A DNA stretch of 64,000 nt, taken from contig JAAPAO010000092.1 in NCBI GenBank assembly GCA_013115145.1, positions 9,085 to 73,084 of the forward strand, given 5' to 3'. The position numbers were made by a program, and so were the translations under genes. Origin of the DNA: Perkinsus chesapeaki (lineage: Eukaryota > Perkinsozoa > Perkinsida > Perkinsidae). A model generated the notes under the pieces. That model saw nothing but the letters and a program-made list of their open reading frames with translations, was not told where the DNA came from and did not search any database. Shown in pieces: positions 1-10,266 of the stretch (position 1 is the stretch's first letter; every line of letters begins with the position of its first letter).

Positions 1-119
1 TGCAGTGTAGTAGTAGGAGACAACACCTTCCTTATTTCAGGGAAGTTGCAGTGTAGTAGTAGGAGACAACACCTTCCTTATTTCAGGGAAGTTGCAGTGT
101 AGTAGTAGGAGACAACACC
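1..119. repeat. 46-bp tandem repeat, about 2.6 copies
   Basis: A 46-bp unit starting TGCAGTGTAGTAGTAGGAGA is repeated head to tail at 1-46 and 47-92, with a partial third copy from 93. The unit lies inside the decayed protease copy on the minus strand, at the stretch matching the end of the family. Because 46 is not a multiple of 3, the expansion breaks the reading frame. It starts exactly at the window edge, so the array may be longer. Confidence 0.9.
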
Positions 120-682
120 AAGTGCCATCGCAGGCCTGTGTATAGTGACTAGGCGGGATGTACATAGTTCTGTTAGCGCTGGGTTCACCGAGGGCGAATG
201 CCAGCCTGGGAAAGTAGTCATATCGGATATGACATATTCTCTCTGTCTGATGTACCATACACCACCTTTTACTGTTTGTTGCTTGACGATTTCGGTAATC
301 GTATTTAATGCAAACTCGAAGTAATGCTTAGGTGGAGTGATGGAATATGCTCCTGTATTATAAATCACCACATCATCGGGTACTCGTTGCATGAAAGGTT
401 GGCCCAAGGAACTCACCAAGGCAAGTGAGAGGAGTGCCGTATTAAAGTAACAGGATGATTCCATCGGAAGAACTATTGTGGTGGAGGTGATCGGACACTG
501 TTCCTCCGTAAATGGGCTAAGTATAACCTTGCCACGGGTAAGGTTATACTGGTAAGTTACCAGTAAAGGTTTCAGTATCGCTAGGAGCACATATCGACAC
601 CGTTCTCTCGGATAAAATCCTCTTTAGGAACAGCTGGATCATAACGGTTTCACCAGAGTCCTTCTTATAGTATGCAATGCTC
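1..682 (-). pseudogene. Pepsin-like (A1) aspartic protease pseudogene, copy 1, 5-prime truncated
   Basis: Minus-strand remains of the protease family whose open copy is at 46835-47968. Recognisable blocks are the region around TVSICAPS (near 590-620), the FNTALLSLALVSS block, a degraded second active-site region YNTGAYSI in place of YDTGAYSI, and the C-terminal block with YIPPSHYT and CDGTWC. Breaks seen: the first half is missing beyond about 682; a short duplicated stretch at 524-556 shifts the frame; the C-terminal part is in another frame; and a 46-bp tandem expansion disrupts the last part. The changed catalytic DTG (NTG) means it could not encode an active enzyme even if read. It is a dead copy. 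Confidence 0.85.
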
Positions 683-1301
683 AAATACACCTTTTCAACG
701 TCTATTTCGACAATAGTAACTTCTATTTCGACAGGCGAGCGAAATTTATGTTAAGATTCTCGCTTAGTAAGTTCAATTTCACCAGGGAGGTAGTTCAGGA
801 ACTTCAATTTCGCTACACTTGTCTAGGAAATACAATTTCAGAACTTTAGTGAAAACAATTTGGCATATAGGAACTTCAATTTCGACACATACTCCCAAAC
901 TTGACAAGGATGACTTAGATACAGGAAATACCATAGCCACTGCGGACCTGCTTGGTCTTCGGGCTTCCGTCAGCGCGCGTTTCATGTCTCATGACTACGA
1001 TCCGCTAGCTGGCCGCTGGCACCAGCACGGGACCCTCGAACTTCCCCCAATCTCCCACACTCAGCGGTTTCATGGTGGGATATTACCCCACAATAAAACC
1101 GCTATCCCGCGTATCCGCATATCCCAGGGATACGGTCTTAGATCGAACCTCATCGTGATGTCCCACTAGGAACAGGGCCTGCGCGCCAGGCCCCCTCTTC
1201 GCATCGAAGAAGCTACTCTAACTGAATTTATAACCCAACGCTGTCTGATGACAAAGGCAAAAAGTAAAATAACAAAATGACAACTCAAAACACGAACGTT
1301 A
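683..1301. other. Intergenic stretch with no convincing gene
   Basis: Between protease copies 1 and 2. It holds the short-motif cluster at 700-888. A 116-codon open frame at 819-1169 (plus) has no motif I recognise and may be chance or a decayed element. Confidence 0.5.
700..888. repeat. Irregular cluster of a 13-nt motif (TTCAATTTCGACA-like)
   Basis: Near 701, 721, 771, 802, 832 and 873 the sequence carries variants of (GGAAC)TTCAATTTCGACA, for example TCTATTTCGACA, TTCAATTTCACCAGG and ACTTCAATTTCGCTACAC. Spacing is irregular (20-50 bp), so this is not a simple tandem array. Function unknown. Confidence 0.6.
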
Positions 1302-2136
1302 TTAAGCTTCCTTCTTCGCATAAGGAGCTAATGTGACCGTTCTTCGACCACCCTTGTTCCCCTTAAATGAAGAAAAGTAAGTTGTAAAAAATGGGCGACC
1401 AAGTATTATTTCAGGGAAGTTGTAGTATTGTAGTATAAGGGCACACCAAGTACCATCACAGTCCTGCGTATAGTGACTAGGCGGGATGTATATAGTTCTA
1501 TGAGCAGTGGGTTCACCGAGGGCGAATGCCAGCCTGGGAAAGTAGTCATATCCTCTCTGTCTGATGTACCATATATCATTTTTCGCTTTAACGTAAACGT
1601 CCTCGCCTGAATCTTGTTTGACGATTTCGGTAATCGTATTCAATACCAACTCGAAGTAAGGCTTAGGTACGAGAGAATATGCTCCTGTATCATAGATAGC
1701 TATGCCGTCTGGAACTTGCTGCATGAAAGCTTGGTCCTTGGAGCTCACCAAGCCAAGTGAGAGGAGTGCTGTATTAAAGAACGCGGATGATTTCACCGGA
1801 ATCGCTATTATGGGGGAGGTGGTTGGACACTGCTCCTCCTTAAGTGAGCCAAGTATAACCTTACCAGTAAAGGTTTTAGGAAAAGCACTCTGTAATGCAG
1901 GTATAACACCTTTTAGGCGGACATCTACCATAGGTCTTCTCATACCAGTCTTTATATATAACAAAAGTTCCGCTCAGACCTGAGTCCAAATATAAGTCTA
2001 ACGGCTGACCATCGAAGGCAATCCCGGTCAATGTGTCGGCGGTGAAAGGCAAAGATATCTGACTGCGTACCAGATACACCATACTGCTCATGCTTGCCAA
2101 ATAAATGACGGGGACCATTAGGTTGTAACCGAACAT
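1302..2136 (-). pseudogene. Pepsin-like (A1) aspartic protease pseudogene, copy 2, internal deletion plus frameshift
   Basis: The ATG at 2136 opens a signal-peptide-like N-terminus, then the first active-site block LYLDSGLSG and the cysteine block CPPKRCYTC. About 120 codons present in copies 3 and 4 are then missing. The sequence resumes in another frame at FTGKVILGS and runs through the second active-site block YDTGAYS to the stop at 1302. The junction near 1885-1905 therefore combines a deletion with a frameshift. Both catalytic motifs (DSG and DTG) survive, so decay began with this deletion. An intron across the gap is unlikely because the family core would be lost. Confidence 0.85.
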
Positions 2137-3000
2137 CGACTATCAGGGATTTGAATTGATAATACGCCGAGTATTAACTATATTTACGCATTTCTCATCA
2201 CGACTTAGGTTTGTACTTCGGCAGTGACCGCTCGCTTACCCAAGCAATGCTGACTGAGGAAGTAGCGCCATCACTGTCTACGTACCTTTGTCTGTTTATT
2301 TGCTCTGGGGAGCGGCCAAGCCGGGTCATCGCCAACCCGACCAAATAGGATATATCCGACCGAGCTCACTGCTGCTCATTGCTTTATGCCGTATCAGTGT
2401 TAGCTATCACGGCGGGATAGTCTAGTGCCATTCGCTCTATTCAGTGGATCCAGCATGCAATGGATTGTGGGGTGACACATCATCTCTGGGACAATCTCTA
2501 CGAGGCACCCATTACAAATGAGGAACAGACGATTCTAATACGCTTTGAATTTGACCACGAGCTTCTCTCCAACGCAGCGGCAGCACTTTCGAATGCAGGT
2601 GTAATACGTATTCTACGATATTTCTCATCAATCTGCTCTTTGTGGATGATATACTGACCATGGGTGCCTGGATCCGTACATATTATCTGGCTCCATACCA
2701 GAGGCAGCCTCGCGCTGATGGTTGCTAAATCTCCGACAGTAACCATGAATCTTATTTGGAATGCGAAGTGCTGTCGTCGGCATCGCCGGCAAACCCGAAA
2801 TCCCCAGTTGACGAACTTGACATGAGGTGGAATATGGATAAGATAGCAAAGGATACAATGAACGGACTAACGAGGGCTGATGTGATACAGAGGGTGACAT
2901 CGTTTATGGATGGAGCGCGCGACAAGTTCATGCCACTATTCACGCTATACGTGATACCAATACAGTGGTGGTCCACCACTCCCGGCGGCAGGGTCTATCG
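2137..3000. other. Upstream region of protease copy 2; weak open frame only
   Basis: 2150-2460 is alignable by eye with the region upstream of copies 3 and 4 and includes the conserved element at 2262-2282. A 101-codon open frame (2756-3061, plus) has no recognised motif and no supporting context. Confidence 0.45.
2262..2282. promoter_or_regulatory. Conserved upstream element of the protease family (copy 2)
   Basis: A 21-bp block beginning GTAGCGCCATCACTGTCTAC lies 126 bp upstream of the copy 2 start. Near-identical blocks occur 122 bp upstream of copy 3 and about 121 bp upstream of the position in copy 4 that aligns with the other starts. A core promoter or 5-prime UTR role is inferred from conserved position only. 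Confidence 0.55.
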
Positions 3001-3004
3001 GAAA

Positions 3005-3640
3005 TTTAGGTTTCTCGGTATCCTGGTGGCCGAGCCGATCCAGATGGACCTGCTAAGCTAGAAATGCTAGAAATAAGATCGACTGATTTTTGATTGTTGT
3101 ATAGGATAAAAACCCGCCAGGGACGTAATTGATACCAGTAAGCAAGACTCTCACAGCCGTGCAACTACTGGGCTCGAACGAATGAATTACTCATACTGCG
3201 GGTCCAGCGCACTTGCTACTCAGTTGTTAACACACTACTGGGAACGTTTCTCGATAAACTAGCATAGTAGACGAGATTGAAGCCATCCTCCCATTTGGAA
3301 CACGACCAGATGATTTTCTACAATGTCAAACGTGATACTCAGTCAACGATAGATATGGCGGTTTGCATAAGCTATGGGAACGGAGTAAGTTCACTTTACG
3401 AGGTTTAGAGCCAATCGCTATATGTTTCAGTCTGTAACTGCGAAGAGGTGAACCGAAAATCATTCGGGATATCCCTCATCATTCAGGTATAACGAGCTCG
3501 CTCAGCCAGGTCGGCCTTAGCTCGCTGGTTATACTTATTGAGTAGCTGCAAAGATTTTCGAAGAGTCTCCTTGGCTTCCTTTGCCTCCGCGATCGCCTGA
3601 GATACCCTCCAAAACACACTGAAGGTTCGACAATCATTTT
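3005..3640 (-). pseudogene. Broken fragment of the coiled-coil gene at 6043-9967
   Basis: Two blocks match that gene at nucleotide level: 3490-3640 matches about 7180-7325 (a coiled-coil exon with its short upstream intron) and 3005-3056 matches about 7080-7127. Order and strand are preserved, but the blocks are about 430 bp apart instead of about 55 bp, so unrelated DNA (3060-3480) has entered the copy or the spacer has been replaced. Frameshifts and the absence of flanking exons mark it as non-functional. Confidence 0.8.
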
Positions 3641-3664
3641 AGAAAAAAATGCCACGGTCCCCAA

Positions 3665-4221
3665 TGCCCGGCGGTCCTCAGCGACCGCCCCGGACAGATT
3701 TACTGCTTATGAAATATGCTCTTAGATCGGACCACTTCATTGCGTCCCAGCGGTGTGTTCGATCACACGATGGGCTACGGGACTCAGTCAGAGGGAAGAC
3801 TCGAGTTCTGTGAACTCTAATTTATTTTCCGTGAGCTAGGAAAGGAATGCTGCTCCTTTAGATTCGCCCAGGAACGTCAGGAGAATTTCTGTCTGAGGAG
3901 CAATTCCTAGCTTCGTACTCTGATAGTAATACTCATGTAAACGTTACCGACCATGACTCGTAGCACTGTGGTTCTGCGATAACCGCGTATCGTGACACCC
4001 TGGCGGGTACTCTGCGAGAAATTCAGATTTTCGGAGTGCCAGGATCGATACCATACAATTTAGTTGTTGCTAGCGTCGTCCAGAGTTGGCTATAGTCGAT
4101 GCATTAAAGTGTCTATCCGTGTACGCACAGGCGCGGTGACCAGTTGAATTGATAACCCAACGCTGTCTCATGAGAGTGCCAATATAAAATGACAACTAGA
4201 AGAATAAATGATGTCTGATCA
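3665..4221. other. Intergenic, nothing recognised
   Basis: No open frame with family-like composition and no repeat was seen on either strand. A short T-arm-like palindrome (GTGTGTTCGATCACAC near 3757) was noted but is too short to call. Confidence 0.4.
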
Positions 4222-5343
4222 TTACTCCTGACCTTCCTTCTTACCATAAGGAGCTAATGTTACCGTTCTTCTACCATCCTCAGCCTCCGCAAACGAAGAA
4301 AAGTAGGTTGTGAAAAATGGGCGGCCAAGTAGTATGCGGGGTAAGTTGTAGTGATGTAGTAGAAGAGCACACCAAGTGCCATCACATTGATGCGTATAGT
4401 GACTAGGCGGGATGTATATAGTTCTATGAGCAGTGGGTTCACCGAGGGCAAATGCCAGCCTAGGAAAGTAGTCATATCCTCTCTTTCTGATGTACCATAC
4501 ACCATTTTTTACTTTAACGTAACTGTCCTTGCCTGAATCTTTCTTGACAATTTCGGTGATCTTGTTCAATAGAAATTCGAAGTAGGGCTTAGGTAAAAAG
4601 ATGGAGTATGCTCCTGTATCATGAATCGCCAAACCATCGGACACCTGTTGCATGAAAGGTTGGCCCTTGGAACTCACTAGGCCAAGTGATAGGAGTGCCG
4701 TATTGAAGAACCCGGATGATTCCATCGGAAGCACTATTTTGGGAAAGGTGGTTGGACACTGCTCCTTCTTGAATGAGCCAAGTATAACCTTGCCAGTAAA
4801 TGTTTTAGGACGACTAGGAGCACATATCGATACCGTTTTCTCGGATATAATCTTCTTCAGAAAAAGCTGCATCAGAATATTTTCATTGGATGCCGCATCA
4901 CGGTATGCAAGCCCGAAGGAGTTCACAGGTTCCTGAGTCTCGCGTCCCGGCTCTGGAGACCATCCTATGATAAGCCGGAATTTCATCTCGAGCTTATGAC
5001 CAGCGAATCCTATAACTCCTTGATGTAAGACAGTTGTGATTGCACTGCCGTCATCGAAAATGACCATGAGCTTCTCCTCACCGTAGGGGTAGCACTCTTT
5101 AATGCAGGTATAACACCTTTTAGGCGGACATCTACCATAGGTCTTCTCATACTAGTCTTTATATATAACATGAGTTCCGCTCAGACCTGAGTCCAAATAT
5201 AAGTCTAATGGCTGACCGTCGAAAGCAATTCCAGTCAATGTATTGGCTTTGAAAGACAATGATATCTGACTATATACCAGATACATCATACTGCTCATGC
5301 TTGCCAAGTGAATGACAGTAACCATTAGACTGTAATGGAACAT
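4222..5343 (-). pseudogene. Pepsin-like (A1) aspartic protease, copy 3, one in-frame nonsense codon
   Basis: ATG at 5343, stop at 4222, about 373 codons, collinear with the open copy at 46835-47968. Order: hydrophobic N-terminus, first active-site block LYLDSGLSG, cysteine block CPPKRCYTC, linker, FTGKVILGS, FNTALLSLGLVSS, second active-site block HDTGAYSI, then YIPPSHYT and the C-terminal RPFFTTYFSSF. The only break I see is TAG at 5152-5154, where the other copies have TGG (Trp of KDWYEK); the frame continues unbroken on both sides. It is a very young pseudogene, a polymorphic null, or a sequencing difference. Both catalytic aspartates and their glycines are kept, unlike in the open copy 4. 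Confidence 0.85.
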
Positions 5344-5464
5344 TATCAGGGATTTGAAAAGATACTACATTGAGTATTTACTTTATTCACGGACTTCTCA
5401 GCGACCCAGGTTTGGGACGCCACGCGATGACTGTGCGATTCCCAGAACCATGCACTCAGAGGGA

Positions 5465-5485
5465 GCAGCGCCATCACTGTCTACG
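5465..5485. promoter_or_regulatory. Conserved upstream element of the protease family (copy 3)
   Basis: GCAGCGCCATCACTGTCTAC plus one base, 122 bp upstream of the copy 3 start, same orientation relative to the gene as in copy 2. The flanking 5350-5660 also resembles 2150-2460. Confidence 0.55.
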
Positions 5486-6042
5486 CACTCCAATCTGTCT
5501 GCCTGCTTTAGGCAGCCACTAAATCACGTCGTCACCGTTCCGAACTATATAGGATATATCCAACTGCACTTCCTGCAGTTCATTGCTCTATAGTGCATAA
5601 TCGTAAGCTATCATGGCGTGATTATCAAGTGTCGCTCCCTCCATTCAATGGAGCCGGCGTGGAATGGAGTCCATATGTAAGGATGATTTATTGTAAAAGG
5701 CAGAGCTTCGGAAACAGAAGCTTCTGTTTAGTATTCCAAAAACACAAAGGGTCACTAAAAAAGACGAGGTACCAAAAACCAGATGGGGTGGCCAACAATC
5801 CGACCCGTATATACCTTCTATGAAAAATGCTCATTGGAACTAGGTTAACAAGTATGCCGAGTTGTGTGAGATCGTCGAGAAGGAGTTGGTTGAGCTCGAG
5901 TTCATGTAAGGAGTTCTTCCTGTGGATTATAGTAGCCCCGTGTTAGTGTAAACCTTGTCTTTCTGTCCTTGTTTCGTTTGTTCTACGGTGCTCAGGTACT
6001 ATTGTAACGCAAAGCAATACTGTAATACCAAATACCCATTGA
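5486..6042. other. Intergenic, distal upstream part of protease copy 3
   Basis: The block to about 5670 aligns with 2283-2470. Beyond that I see no gene or repeat. Confidence 0.4.
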
Positions 6043-9000
6043 TCATACCATTCCTCTGTATCTTAAATGCTCGCTAACTAACGGCATTCTAGGATGACTC
6101 GAACTGTAGGAATCAGCAAAGGATAAAGCTGACAGCACGTCATCGACTTCAGCGAGATTCACGCTCGTATCATTATTCGTGTTCTCAGCTTTGTCCACTA
6201 CCGGTGCTGACTGTCGACTACCAGGCCTTGGCAAAGGGGCTTCTGGAAGGCGGTCACCCATAGACTTGTTTAGCCTAAGGAATATATCTAGGGAGTCCTT
6301 CTCGGCCCTACCTAGCGCCGGCGAAAGCAGTTTCTCTTCGGGACTCATCGTTAATGTTGTCAAGGGTGATCGAGGCTTATGATATCGTTCAGGGGACTTT
6401 GGTGCATCCACAAGGTTAATCCGGGGACTAGAGCCTTCTGTCCTCTCGAATCGAGGGGGAGAACGAAGGCGGAAAACCCTTTTGCCGTCTTTGTGAGCTG
6501 TTATGCTTATAGAGGAGCGCATCACCGCGCTGTTCTCAAGTTCGTCGGCTCCCGGCTGTCTCGTGGCTTTATTCGTCTCCACCGGTGGAGTGGGACCGTT
6601 GGCCTTTGGTCGCCGCTCTTCCACGGAATTACTCACGAACTTCCGTAGGACCTACGCGAACAATGAGAAAGATAAGCTAGCTAGGGCAAACGCGCCTTGT
6701 CAGTCTCCCGATCTTCTCGGCTTTTCACCGCGACGGTCTCGCTGTCTCGACTAATCTGGAGGTAACGCCGCAACAGGGACCGCTGGTGTCTGAGACGATA
6801 AAGCCTAGTTACCCTCTCAGCTGCCTACACCCACTTGTTCAAGGGTCCATCTTTGCTCCCACCCGCCACCGGCGTTTTGCTGCAACACGCCTCCTCTGGC
6901 AGCACCTCATCATCTGATGATGACACTCCTGGTGAGTTGCCAGTAAGGGTCTGAGGTGGTCGTATTTCGCTAAATCGCCTTCGTGTTGGCTGATGACCAG
7001 CCGATGCTTCGGAGGTCCGTCGGGTTAATGGGGATGTATCTCCAGTTGGAGCATGACTCGTAACCGCAGGCTCTATTGGGGGTTCAGGCTTCTCGGTATC
7101 CTGCTGACCAATCCGATCTAGCTGGCTCTGGGACGTTCCTCTCGGGTTGCCACTCGCCCCCATCGCCACACAGGCCTTCAGTCGAGCTCGCTCAGCCAGG
7201 TCGGCTTTAGCTCGCTGGTGATACTTATTGAGTAGCTGCAAAGACCTTCGAAGAGTTTCCTTAGCTTTCTCTGCCTCTGCGATCGCCTGACATACCCTCC
7301 AAAACACACTGAAGCTCCAACAATCATTGCCTACCTTCTCCGCACTAGATTCTGCTTTGGCGCGCGCCTTCTCTTCAGCATCGGCCCTCCTCTTTTGCTG
7401 AGCGAGTGTGGCTACAAGTGTCGCCACTCTGTTCTTGTCGGACTCTCGTAGGTTTGTTAATTCACAGCCTGAAGGATTACGAACAGATGGACCACAGCAG
7501 CCTCACAGGCCATCACCTCCTAACATCGCAGGATCTTCCGACTTCTGCCGCCTCGGATCCAATCGTCCAGTGTTTCTATGAGAATGACGTTGCGACAGTG
7601 GTCGCTTAAGCGACATTACTATTATAGAGAGTGAACTACCGAATGATAGCGCAGAGATTGACCAACTCAAGAACTGTTGGGTTGCAGCAGAGCTACCAAG
7701 CATGTTTATCAAATTAATGAGGAAAATGTTCATCATCATTCATCGCTCCATTCAGTTATCTAAATCATCTGACTCACAGGCCGCCATCTCGAGCGTTGTC
7801 ATCCACAATATCAACAACGCCAGCAAACTTCTCATGCAGCCCAAGAGCCCTGCTGAACCCAAACGCAGTAGCCGCCGAGTTGAAGAATGTCATCGCCGCT
7901 GCGGCATTGCGAGCTCTTGGCGAACCATGCTGGTCGAGATACTCGCCATCCTCCTAAGAACAATAGTGTCACCTCTCGTGAAAGTGACTAAACCTACATG
8001 TTGCTCCCCATCGAAGGAGTCCACCCCTAACCAGGTGCCAACAGCATCGACTAGCTCGTCTTCCTCGTCATCATCGTCATCATCATCCACGGCCTCCAGT
8101 CCTGGCCCTGTAGCTTCGCTATCACTCGGTGTTGAGATGTAAAAGTGATCACAATGCGACGATGATGTTGCCTCCTTAAGTGGAGGCGAGGGGCACGCGT
8201 CGAGGGCAGTCTCACTCGGACACTCCTCTATGGGGCCGTCGACGGGCGGTTCCATCTCTATATTGGCTAGAGCAGGGATGTTCTCCTCCGAGCAGTCCTC
8301 CTCCACTTCACCATCCTTCCCCTCAGGTGCTCTTGGTGCTTCGGTAATGTATGGCAGTGGCTTCGCCTAGGTAAGCGTTGCCACAGTCCACCAACTGGCC
8401 GCCGCCACCGAGCTCACTTTTCTATTCTTCCCTCGCTTGCCTCTTTTACCTTTCTTCTTCTTCTTACTCCCAACGGCTCCGCCACCACCACGCTCACCCT
8501 CCATGGGGCCTCCTTGAGACAGCACCAAATTCTTCAAGCAATCAACCGACAGAACCAGCGCCTATCCACGCAATGCAAGCCCGGGAAAAGTGTCACCTAC
8601 TTGCAGCCCATGAGGCGCTAAGGCTCTGACGAGACTCTTCTTATAGCCCTCCGTGAGAGCGCGCCTGGTGATAACAGTAGCATACACAGCTCCGCCATTG
8701 GAGCTGCCGTCTCGACCTGAGCGACAGAGAATTATTGAAGCTCCCAGAAGGTGAACTATACCAGGCAGGGCAGAGGTGGTGACAGAGATGACTCCGGAGA
8801 GAACACCGAGCAATGCGTGTCGGCAGACTTCCTGGTAGGACTGGTCTGAAATGCTTCCGTAGATGAGTAGGATAAATAACTGAATGCTTACTGCTGTGGG
8901 GCTTCCCCATCAGCAATAGGATCGCTGTGTGTACTTCATTCCTGTTTTGCCCTGCCTCATCCTTCCTGAAGGCCGCGGGGACTATAATGGGCTCCGATAC

Positions 9001-9967
9001 GTTCGCCATTGACAAGATGACTCTATGATACCTTCATTGAACATCTGGAACTCAACTACAGTCTATCAAGAAAAGTCGGCATCTAATTTAAGTATATAGC
9101 CTTGCACAAGCTCCTCCTCCATCTGCCTTCTAATCGGTCCTGGCTCGTTCCATTGCTCATCTCGTAGCCTCGGTACTGCTATCTCCCACAGCTTCGACTT
9201 ACCCGTATATCTCGCCCGAAGCTCGATACCTTTCTCGAGCTCCTCAGAGCGTTGCCTGACGTAGACGGTAGATTTCGTGCACATACACGAGTCCCTTGCC
9301 CTCCCTGCTTCATTTTAAAACAAGGCAATCCCTCTTGAACTCAGATCCATCGATCTTCCCGTGAGGAACATACTTACGACGGCTGCTATAGGAGGGCATG
9401 ACACTCTCTTTCAGAGACTTCAATCAGAGTGCTGCCCCATGGCCGTGAGCCGGCATTTTCTCACCTGTTTATCTCCTCCCCCACCTCCTGCTCTATCCGC
9501 TGCAAAAGAGCCTTTTTAGCGACAACCTTCTCATCCGGCTGAGCCTTCTTCGCTCTTCTAATAACCAGATCCGCCTCACTCAGGGACCTCATCGGTAAAG
9601 GCTTGGTTATCCTGTTAAACATCGATGAGGCTCACTTGCCATCGATCCTACTCCACTTTGGCCATCGCCAGCTCCTCAGCTGGTAGCCGAACGCCCAAAC
9701 TGCGCTCCCTCTCAAGACGGCAGATTTCCTCCGTCACTTCCTTAATTCGCCTGTCAACAGCAACCAGCGATGGTGGCAGCTCCTTCTCCTCCTCTTCAGT
9801 GGAGGACGGCTTTGCCGGTGAGAGAGCCAGCAGTGGCGGAGGCTAACTCGAAGCAAGTTGTGCAACTGACCGAGGCAGCTGTCCCCCACCTGATCTCGAG
9901 GCTGCTCCATACCGTCTACTGAGTCCCTCACATCTGCAAAGGGCAGCTGTATACCGTCAGATGACAT
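6043..9967 (-). CDS. Multi-exon coiled-coil protein of unknown function
   Basis: The ATG at 9967 starts a 26-codon exon (9967-9890). Introns 9889-9843 (47 nt) and 9651-9612 (40 nt) join frames into a charged, heptad-rich segment (RIKEVTEEICRLERERSL, then VVAKKALLQRIEQEVGEEIN). Further exons can be followed at about 9284-9080, 9015-8890, 8850-8595, 8520-8420, 8370-7980 (acidic, with an Asp/Glu run), 7930-7750, 7440-7330 and 7280-6825 (alanine-rich coiled coil, Ser/Pro-rich tail), and 6636-6043 (low-complexity C-terminus). A hydrophobic stretch near 8813-8700 could be one membrane helix. Several boundaries are ambiguous and it could be two genes. I recognise no catalytic domain. Part of it is duplicated as a fragment at 3005-3640. 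Confidence 0.65.
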
Positions 9968-10266
9968 TCAATAAAGCTTCCAACTGCGGCGCTAAATTCG
10001 AAGAAGGCAGGCTGGCGTCGGGAAAGTCGAGGAAATTTCACAGAAATTCGGGTCTTTTTTCAGCATGAAAGAATTCATTCCTGTTCAATCCTTTGTGTGG
10101 TTCCAGCGATCAGCTGAGAGCGCCCTACATACATATTACCGGCATTCGTATATCACCGAACAGCCAAGAATGACCCCATTAACAACACCGAAGCAGGTAA
10201 CGCATTAGTAAAGTCAGTGAAACTCATTTGTTTGCTGAACAAAATGTTCCTTTAAATGTCTTCTTC
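9968..10266. other. Short intergenic region upstream of the coiled-coil gene
   Basis: 299 bp between the stop of the NAD(P)HX gene and the start of the coiled-coil gene, both minus strand. It must hold the promoter or trans-splice acceptor for the latter. No motif recognised. Confidence 0.5.

Noticed and set aside
819-1169. 116-codon plus-strand open frame
   Set aside because: No recognisable motif, starts inside the short-motif cluster, no neighbours to support it.
3750-3775. T-arm-like GTGTGTTCGATCACAC as another class B core
   Set aside because: Short palindrome without acceptor-like end, not in an intron.
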